From: GCA-2731375 sp964631725
Lineage (GTDB): Bacteria > Pseudomonadota > Alphaproteobacteria > GCA-2731375
Direction: 5' to 3'
Assembly (NCBI GenBank): GCA_964631725.1
Contig: CAZVYX010000012.1
Coordinates: forward strand, 1 to 64,000
DNA: 64,000 bases
In this document: positions 59,050 to 64,000 of the stretch, piece by piece
Layout of the letters: each line of letters begins with the position of its first letter
Numbering within the stretch: the stretch's first letter is position 1
Made by a program: the position numbers and the translations under genes
The notes under the pieces: model-generated
The model's input: the letters and a program-made list of their open reading frames with translations, nothing else
The model's database searches: none
Told to the model about the DNA's origin: nothing

Positions 59050-60597
59050 CTACTCTCCTCGTGCGGCCGCTTCGCGGTCCCGCAGTATTTTACGATTTAC
59101 CTTGCCCGCCGGCGTTTTCGGCAATTCGCCGGTGAATTCGACGATGCGGGGATATTCGTGGCGGCTGAGATTCTTTTGCGCGAATTCCTGCAATTCCGCG
59201 ACATAGCCATCATCGCCCGTCCGGTCCGATACGATGAAGGCCTTGACGACCAGGCCGCGAACCTCGTCGGGCACGCCGATGGCGGCGGCTTCCAGCACGT
59301 CGTCATGCTTCAGCAGGGTGTCTTCGATCTCCATGGCCGACATGGTCCAGCCGGCGGAAATGATGACGTCATCGGCCCTGCCACCGTGAAAAAAGTACCC
59401 CTCGGCATCGATATGGCCCCGGTCCTTGGTAGGGACACAGCCGTCCGGGCGCATCACCATGATCTCACCCACCTCGTCCGGTGCGCAGGGCTTGCCGTCC
59501 GGATCCAGAATGGCGACCTCCTGGCCCGGCATGGGCATGCCCAGCGCTCCCAGTTTGACCGGCAGGTCCTCGGCGCCGGGATAACTGCCCAGTAGTACGC
59601 CGACTTCAGTGGTGCCGTAAAAGCTGCCCGGATACCTACCGAAAGTTTCCTTGGCCCATTCCGCGGTATCCGTATCCATGGGCTCGCCGGTGAAGCTCAG
59701 CTTCTCCAGGGCGAAGTTGTAACGGTCGGCGGTGCCGGCATTCTTCATCATGCGATAGTGCGTCGCCGCCGCCGACAGGTTGGTGATCTCGAACTCTTCC
59801 AGGGCCGCCATCAGGCGTTCCGGATCGAACTTGCCGGCATAGCTGGCCGTGGTCACGCCCAGGGCATGGGGCGAGAGGGTGCCGTGCCACAGGCCATGGC
59901 CCCAGGCCGTCGAGGAGGGGCACATGAAGCGGTCACCGGGCCGCTGTCCCGTACCGTACAAAGCCGCCAGCATCACGGTCACCACCGATTGATGGCGGTG
60001 TTTCACCGCGTCGGGCAGTTCCCGCGTGGTGCCGGAGGTGTATTGATACATGGCCATGTCCCGGCCATTGGTGGTCAGCTCGAACGGAATTTTGTGATTT
60101 TCCAACGCCGCCATGAAATCGTCGTCCGCGATCATGGTGTCGCAGCCCGCATGTTCCGCCAGATCGGCCTTTTCCGGCGCCAGCAGCAACAGTTTTGGTT
60201 GGCAGTCATTGACCCGCAGGCGTAACCCGTCCGGCCCAAACAATGTGAACAGTGGCACCGAGACACAGCCCGCCTTCATGGCGCCATACAGCGCGACGTA
60301 AAAGGGCAGGGACGGTTCCACCATCAAGGCCACCCGTTCGCCCGGCGCGATACCCTTGGCGCGGAGGAAATTGGCATAACGGCCTGACCAATCGGACAGC
60401 TCGCCAAAGGTGTAGCTTTCCGAACCCCCTTCCGCCAAGGCAACCCGCACCGCCACCCGGTCGCGGGGGTGACGCTCCAGACACTCGTGCGCGATATTTA
60501 TGGCACCGCGATCACCGTCAAACAGATCCCACATGGCTTCCTTGGTGCAGAAGCGTTGGGCATCGGCGAAGGAGGTATATTCTGACAGCTTGGGCAT
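59050..60597 (-). CDS. AMP-dependent acyl-CoA ligase (acetyl-/benzoate-CoA ligase-like)
   Basis: A 515-residue adenylate-forming ligase. Seen: 'YTSGTTRELPDAVKHRH' (A3, with the usual G-x-PK replaced), 'SFYGTTEVGVLLGSYPG' (A5), 'GYFFHGGRADDVIISAGWTMSAMEIEDTLLKHDDVLEAAAIGVPD' (A7-A8) and the C-terminal 'LPKTPAGKVNRKILRD' with the catalytic lysine. This resembles short-chain or benzoate-type ligases. ATG 60597 is chosen over an upstream TTG. It forms an operon with the MaoC-like gene (3 bp). Upstream it is divergent from a thioesterase gene, sharing an inverted repeat. Confidence 0.92.
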   Translation of the reverse strand: MPKLSEYTSFADAQRFCTKEAMWDLFDGDRGAINIAHECLERHPRDRVAVRVALAEGGSESYTFGELSDWSGRYANFLRAKGIAPGERVALMVEPSLPFYVALYGAMKAGCVSVPLFTLFGPDGLRLRVNDCQPKLLLLAPEKADLAEHAGCDTMIADDDFMAALENHKIPFELTTNGRDMAMYQYTSGTTRELPDAVKHRHQSVVTVMLAALYGTGQRPGDRFMCPSSTAWGHGLWHGTLSPHALGVTTASYAGKFDPERLMAALEEFEITNLSAAATHYRMMKNAGTADRYNFALEKLSFTGEPMDTDTAEWAKETFGRYPGSFYGTTEVGVLLGSYPGAEDLPVKLGALGMPMPGQEVAILDPDGKPCAPDEVGEIMVMRPDGCVPTKDRGHIDAEGYFFHGGRADDVIISAGWTMSAMEIEDTLLKHDDVLEAAAIGVPDEVRGLVVKAFIVSDRTGDDGYVAELQEFAQKNLSRHEYPRIVEFTGELPKTPAGKVNRKILRDREAAARGE

Positions 60598-60648
60598 CCA
60601 ATAGACCTGACTTGAGGCATTTTTTGGCACATTATGGGATCGCGCGGA

Positions 60649-60683
60649 ATTGTCAATGTGCAATACTGTTGTCTATTGACAAT
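60649..60683. promoter_or_regulatory. 9-bp inverted repeat with divergent TTGACA boxes
   Basis: ATTGTCAAT (60649-60657) and ATTGACAAT (60675-60683) are a perfect inverted repeat with 17 bp between. Each arm contains a TTGACA-type -35 hexamer, one per strand, in the gap between the acyl-CoA ligase and thioesterase genes. A regulator bound here could control both operons; no adjacent regulator gene is seen. Confidence 0.45.
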
Positions 60684-60755
60684 AATCTGAGGCTCAATGT
60701 GATATTGCCAAGGACGGCGGTAACACCGGGCCGCGGGGCGTGCTATGACAGATCC

Positions 60756-61703
60756 ATGACGCAGCAAATTGAGTTTGAAGAACCCGGCGCCATTCCCGAG
60801 GGTTATCATCCATTCACCCGCAGCGGCCCCTATGGCGACTGCATCGGGCCGATCTATTTCCGGCGCAATCCGGCTGGCGGTTTTCGTTATGCCATGCGCA
60901 CCCGCGCGATGCACGCCAATCCCAATGGCGTGACCCACGGCGGCGCCCTGTATAGTTTCGCCGATCACATCACCGGCCATTCAGTGGCCACCGCGACGCA
61001 AAGAATTTGCGCCACGATAAAGTTCAAGGTGGAATATCTCGCTTCCGCGCCGTTGGGCGCCCTGATCGAGGCCGAGGTGGATTTGCTGCGGACGACGCGG
61101 ACCATTGTCTTCCTGCGCCTACGCGTGTTTACCGGCGAGCAGACCCTGATGACGGCGGACGGCAGCTATAAGCTGTTCGCGCCGTTTGAGCTCAACAAAG
61201 CGAGCAAATCCGGCAAGCCCAAACCGCCCGCCGCCGTCAAACCGTCCGGCCCGCCGTCTGATGACCTTAAGGTCCCCCCGCCCGACGGCTTTCTGCCCTA
61301 TCCAGATCAAGGTGCGTTCGCCGAAGTGTGCGGCCCCACCTACTACAGCCGCCTGGCGGATGGCAGCTTTCTCAACGGATTTCAGGCCCGGCCCGTGCAC
61401 GACAACACCAACAAGATCGTCCACGGCGGTGTTCTGTTCGCCTTTGCCGATGACATCATGGGGCGCGCTTCATCGGGTGTATCGCGGCGCTATACAACGA
61501 CGGTCGCCACCAATGTCGAATACCTGGCGCCCGCTCCCTTGGACGTCTGGATTGAAGGTACCGCTGAAATCACCCATATGGACGATGACTTCACCTTCTT
61601 GCGCAGCCGTGTATTCCATGGCGATCGAACCCTGTTGACCGCGGACGGCGTCTATCGGTTGCTGGGCCCCTATCAAAAGAAAAAGCCGGAGGCGGTCAAA
61701 TGA
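60756..61703 (+). CDS. Tandem hot-dog acyl-CoA thioesterase (PaaI-like)
   Basis: A 315-residue protein built of two similar PaaI/4HBT hot-dog domains joined by a Pro-rich linker (about 150-175). Each carries the HGG...FAD catalytic/structural motif: 'GVTHGGALYSFADHITGHS' in the first and 'IVHGGVLFAFADDIMGRA' in the second, both followed by an 'EYLAPAPL'/'EYLASAPL' strand. Family members hydrolyse acyl-CoA thioesters in the cytosol. ATG 60756 is the probable start; an upstream open extension lacks similarity. Its end overlaps the MBL hydrolase start by 4 bp. Confidence 0.9.
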   Translation: MTQQIEFEEPGAIPEGYHPFTRSGPYGDCIGPIYFRRNPAGGFRYAMRTRAMHANPNGVTHGGALYSFADHITGHSVATATQRICATIKFKVEYLASAPLGALIEAEVDLLRTTRTIVFLRLRVFTGEQTLMTADGSYKLFAPFELNKASKSGKPKPPAAVKPSGPPSDDLKVPPPDGFLPYPDQGAFAEVCGPTYYSRLADGSFLNGFQARPVHDNTNKIVHGGVLFAFADDIMGRASSGVSRRYTTTVATNVEYLAPAPLDVWIEGTAEITHMDDDFTFLRSRVFHGDRTLLTADGVYRLLGPYQKKKPEAVK

Positions 61704-62593
61704 GCCAACCCATCAGTCATCAGGATATCGGCGCGGCCAGGGTCACCAGGGTCGAGGAAGCGGCGGGCCCGGCGTTTCGTCTTTCCACCCTGTTCCCCGA
61801 TTGGGACGAGGCGGTGTTCGAGGCGCACAAGGACTGGCTGGTACCGAACTATGTTAATCCCGAGAAGATGACGGCGCTATTGGCCATGCATTCCTGGGTC
61901 GTGCAGTTGAACGGCCTGAACGTGCTGATCGACACCTGCGTGGGCAACGACAAAGAGCGCATGCCCATGGAACGCTGGCATCATTCTCAAGGCCCCTACT
62001 TGCAGCGCTTGGAAGAGGCGGGTTTTCGGCCCGAGGATATCGATATGGTGATGTGCACGCATCTGCATGTCGACCATGTGGGTTGGAACACGCGTCTGCG
62101 GGATGGCCGCTGGGTGCCCACGTTTCCGAATGCCAAGTACATTTTCTCCCGCGCCGATTTTGAGCATTACAGGGAAAATGCCAAGAATCCGGAGGTGGAT
62201 ATGGATGGCAAGAGCTTCGTCGATTCCGTGCTGCCCATCGTCGAACACGGTTTGGCGGAAATGACTGATGGCGATCATGTTCTGGCCGAAGGGTTGTTAT
62301 TGGAACCGGCACCGGGCCACACGCCCGGCCACGTTACCTTGAAGCTGGAATCAGGCGCGGATGCGGCGATCTTCACCGGCGATATGCTGCATCATCCCCT
62401 GCAGGTCTATTACCCCGAATGGAACAGCCGCTTTTGCATTCTGCCTGACGAGGCGCGGGTTTCCAGGCGGCGGGTCCTGGACTATTGCGCCGATCGCGGC
62501 GCATTGCTGATGCCGGCCCATTTCGGCACGCCTCATTGCTGCCACGTGGACCGGGCGGGGGAGGCCTACGCCCTGCGCTGGCATCATGGCTGA
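61700..62593 (+). CDS. Metallo-beta-lactamase fold hydrolase
   Basis: A 297-residue MBL-fold hydrolase. Seen: the zinc motif 'TNLHVDHVGWN'-type HxHxDH with H121, H123, D125 and H126 ('CTHLHVDHVGW'), 'PAPGHTPGHVTLKLESG' and 'FTGDMLHHP', plus a C-terminal histidine in 'PAHFGTPHC'. The closest well-known relatives include N-acyl homoserine lactonases and other lactonases/hydrolases; the substrate is unknown. Its start overlaps the thioesterase stop (ATGA), so the two are probably produced together. Confidence 0.9.
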   Translation: MSQPISHQDIGAARVTRVEEAAGPAFRLSTLFPDWDEAVFEAHKDWLVPNYVNPEKMTALLAMHSWVVQLNGLNVLIDTCVGNDKERMPMERWHHSQGPYLQRLEEAGFRPEDIDMVMCTHLHVDHVGWNTRLRDGRWVPTFPNAKYIFSRADFEHYRENAKNPEVDMDGKSFVDSVLPIVEHGLAEMTDGDHVLAEGLLLEPAPGHTPGHVTLKLESGADAAIFTGDMLHHPLQVYYPEWNSRFCILPDEARVSRRRVLDYCADRGALLMPAHFGTPHCCHVDRAGEAYALRWHHG

Positions 62594-62700
62594 CACCAGC
62601 CGCCGGACGTGGTGACGACGGTCACGGTATTTGCGGCCGTTTTGAGATAGATTCTTGCCAGTACAAGATCTTGGCTGTTGCTGCCCATTGGAGTGCCAAC

Positions 62701-63183
62701 GTGAAATCCTACCTGCAAATTTCCGCCGCCGGGCTTTGCCTCGCGCTGGTATGTTTATTCGCCATTCCCGGCCAGGCCGGGCAAGTGGACATGACCAACG
62801 TAATTTTCAAGGAAGTGGAGAAACGGCTGATCCGCGAATATTACGGCTCGCGCGAAAAAAGCCGCGACAACTATGATCGCCATGATGATGGCAAGAGCCA
62901 TGGCAAGAAACGCGGCAACAACAAACATGGCAAGAAAGGCAAACGCGGCGGCATGCCGCCGGGTCTGGCAAAACGGCACGGCCTGCCGCCCGGCCTGGCC
63001 AAGCGCAAGCACCTACCGCCGGGATTGGCAAAGCGGGATTTGCCCCAGGGTTTGCTGGACGTCCTGCCCGCCGCGCCGCGTGGAACGGAGCGGATTATTG
63101 TCGACAACAACGTGGTTCTGATTCAAAAAGCGACCGGTATCGTTTTGGATATTCTTTTGGACGCAGTGGAAGGGGCGAAATAG
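62701..63183 (+). CDS. CigR-like envelope protein with PPGLAKR repeats
   Basis: A 160-residue secreted or membrane-anchored protein: hydrophobic signal segment (about 5-24, ending QAGQ), a basic/polar linker, then repeats 'GMPPGLAKRH', 'GLPPGLAKRK', 'HLPPGLAKRD' and 'LPQGLLDVLP', and a C-terminal 'IIVDNNVVLIQKATGIVLDILLDAV'. The repeats and the C-terminal VVLI..ATG.V.DIL strand resemble the CigR family (anti-virulence regulator in Salmonella). The start is GTG 62701 behind TTGGAG; an upstream open frame belongs to the MBL gene region. Role unknown. Confidence 0.75.
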   Translation: MKSYLQISAAGLCLALVCLFAIPGQAGQVDMTNVIFKEVEKRLIREYYGSREKSRDNYDRHDDGKSHGKKRGNNKHGKKGKRGGMPPGLAKRHGLPPGLAKRKHLPPGLAKRDLPQGLLDVLPAAPRGTERIIVDNNVVLIQKATGIVLDILLDAVEGAK

Positions 63184-63210
63184 TTCCACCTGGGCAGGCG
63201 CTGGACCGTG

Positions 63211-63615
63211 ATGACCACAAGATTCGATATACCGAAGGGCCCTGGCGCCTACGCCCTTTTGATCAGGCTGCCTCGACAGCTGACCCTGCCCGTTGAACGC
63301 CTGGGCCGTCCCGTCCTTGATCCGGGACACTACGTCTATTGCGGCAGTGCCCGGGGACCGGGCGGCTTGGCGGCGCGGGTTGGCCGCCATTTGCGCCGCG
63401 ACAAGATCCTGCGTTGGCATGTGGATCATTTGACGGTTGCGGGCCGGATCATCGACGTCTTCTGCCGGCTGGACGGCTCGGAATGCGATCTTGTTCAATG
63501 CTATGGCCGGTTGTCGGACGTGACCGTGCCGGTCCCCGGTTTTGGTAGTAGTGATTGCCGCCAATGCAAGTCTCATCTACTATTAGTGCCAAGCAAATTC
63601 GATCTATCCGTTTAA
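63211..63615 (+). CDS. DUF123 GIY-YIG domain protein
   Basis: A 134-residue protein of the DUF123 (GIY-YIG nuclease-fold) family. Seen: 'GAYALLIRLPRQLTLPV', then 'GHYVYCGSARGPGGLAARVGRHLRR' covering the GIY/YIG-like strands and the conserved arginine, 'RWHVDHLT', and a cysteine pair in 'GFGSSDCRQCKSHLLL'. Family members are predicted nucleases without a known role. ATG 63211 is used rather than the GTG one codon earlier. It is 27 bp after the CigR-like gene and 22 bp before a truncated gene. Confidence 0.88.
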   Translation: MTTRFDIPKGPGAYALLIRLPRQLTLPVERLGRPVLDPGHYVYCGSARGPGGLAARVGRHLRRDKILRWHVDHLTVAGRIIDVFCRLDGSECDLVQCYGRLSDVTVPVPGFGSSDCRQCKSHLLLVPSKFDLSV

Positions 63616-63637
63616 GTTCACGCCGACGAGGCCTGTC

Positions 63638-64000
63638 ATGGCGCTTTCGCAGTTTCCACGCATATCCTTGGCGCATCTGCCGACGCCCTTGGAGTATTTG
63701 CCACGTCTGAGCGCGGAACTTGGCGGGCCGCGCATTTTGGTAAAGCGGGATGATTGCACCGGGCTGGCCGTGGGCGGCAACAAGACCCGCAAGCTGGAAT
63801 TCCTGATAGCCGAGGCGCAGGCCCAGGGCGCCGATACCATCGTAACCATCGGTGGCGTGCAGTCGAACCATGTACGCCAGACCGCCGCCGCCGCTGCCCG
63901 TGCCGGCCTGTCCTGCCATCTGGTCCTGGCCCGCGCGGTGCCGTGGGACGATCCGGCCTATGAAATCTCCGGCAACGTTCAGCTGGACCATCTGCTGGGC
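63638..64000 (+). CDS. D-cysteine desulfhydrase / ACC deaminase-like PLP enzyme (truncated by window end)
   Basis: The first 121 codons of a fold-type II PLP enzyme, cut by the window end. Seen: 'SLAHLPTPLEYLPRLSAELGGPRILVKRDDCTGLAVGGNKTRKLEFLIAEAQAQGADTIVTIGGVQSNHVRQTAAAAARAGLSC'. The Schiff-base lysine lies in GGNKTRK and the QSNH substrate-carboxylate motif follows, both typical of D-cysteine desulfhydrase and 1-aminocyclopropane-1-carboxylate deaminase. The two cannot be separated from this part. The start ATG 63638 lies 22 bp behind the GIY-YIG gene. Confidence 0.9.
   Translation, partial: MALSQFPRISLAHLPTPLEYLPRLSAELGGPRILVKRDDCTGLAVGGNKTRKLEFLIAEAQAQGADTIVTIGGVQSNHVRQTAAAAARAGLSCHLVLARAVPWDDPAYEISGNVQLDHLLG

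Noticed and set aside
60252..60755. 168-codon N-terminal extension of the tandem thioesterase
   Set aside because: It lies antisense to the acyl-CoA ligase gene, has a low-complexity Arg/Pro-rich composition, and the protein family begins at the ATG at 60756.
62940..63060. CRISPR-like or tandem DNA repeat
   Set aside because: The periodicity is a coding repeat (PPGLAKR) within an intact gene, with unequal DNA copies and no spacers.

Overview
The window looks like the chromosome of a free-living alphaproteobacterium, probably of Rhodospirillales type. The evidence is a fused trpE-trpG gene, a dnaK-dnaJ pair with no CIRCE element, a penicillin-binding-protein-activator-like lipoprotein / rsmI / yraN / BON-lipoprotein / gshB neighbourhood, fairly high GC, and a strong load of CoA-ligase, short-chain dehydrogenase and tripartite tricarboxylate transporter (TTT) genes. 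I see no rRNA, tRNA, CRISPR array, prophage or insertion sequence. Gene density is high and most genes sit in short operons. Taxonomy is inferred from gene content only.

Layout. 0-8.6 kb: a Zn-alcohol dehydrogenase divergent from a Baeyer-Villiger-type monooxygenase, then a luciferase-like oxidoreductase, a class III aminotransferase, a Ddn-like (possibly F420-dependent) oxidoreductase, a nitroreductase, an amidohydrolase and a sugar-phosphate-isomerase-like TIM barrel. 8.7-14.4 kb: a likely catabolic operon (DUF3604 protein, enolase-superfamily enzyme, TctC-TctB-TctA transporter) with a strong hairpin after tctC. 14.4-23 kb, minus strand: an acyl-CoA synthetase, then a five-gene operon of ABC ATPase, permease, GldG-like protein, DUF4340 protein and htpG. 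23-30 kb: DUF1289, EamA exporter, DUF429-like protein, PBP-activator-like lipoprotein, rsmI, yraN, BON lipoprotein, gshB, a methyltransferase and a DUF1848 protein. 31-34.4 kb: dnaK and dnaJ.

34.4-38 kb holds a large astacin-type metalloprotease with a long repetitive C-terminal region and an MDR oxidoreductase. 38.2-43.9 kb is a minus-strand operon (thiolase-like protein, DUF35-SDR fusion, cyclase, acyl-CoA ligase, orphan P-loop protein), followed by an MFS transporter. A bimodular palindromic repeat occurs twice, next to each end of this region. 45.5-50.2 kb: an isocitrate-lyase-family enzyme, GST and TetR regulator with an operator-like inverted repeat between them, cytochrome P450 plus ferredoxin, and an SDR. 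50.3-54.4 kb: a small lipoprotein, a VOC protein coupled to an unknown protein, and trpE(G). 54.7-57.8 kb: NTF2-like protein, methyltransferase with regulatory domain, and a split two-subunit TPP enzyme. 57.9-62.6 kb: MaoC-like dehydratase and acyl-CoA ligase, divergent from a tandem hot-dog thioesterase and an MBL hydrolase. The end holds a CigR-like PPGLAKR-repeat protein, a DUF123 GIY-YIG protein and a truncated D-cysteine-desulfhydrase-like gene.

Taken together, the accessory genes suggest a metabolic generalist that degrades organic acids, cyclic ketones and other cyclic or aromatic compounds through CoA thioesters. The most unusual parts are the astacin protein, the thiolase-like/DUF35-SDR operon with its missing catalytic residues, the Gld-like/htpG operon, and the two-copy palindromic element, one copy of which supplies a gene's stop codon.
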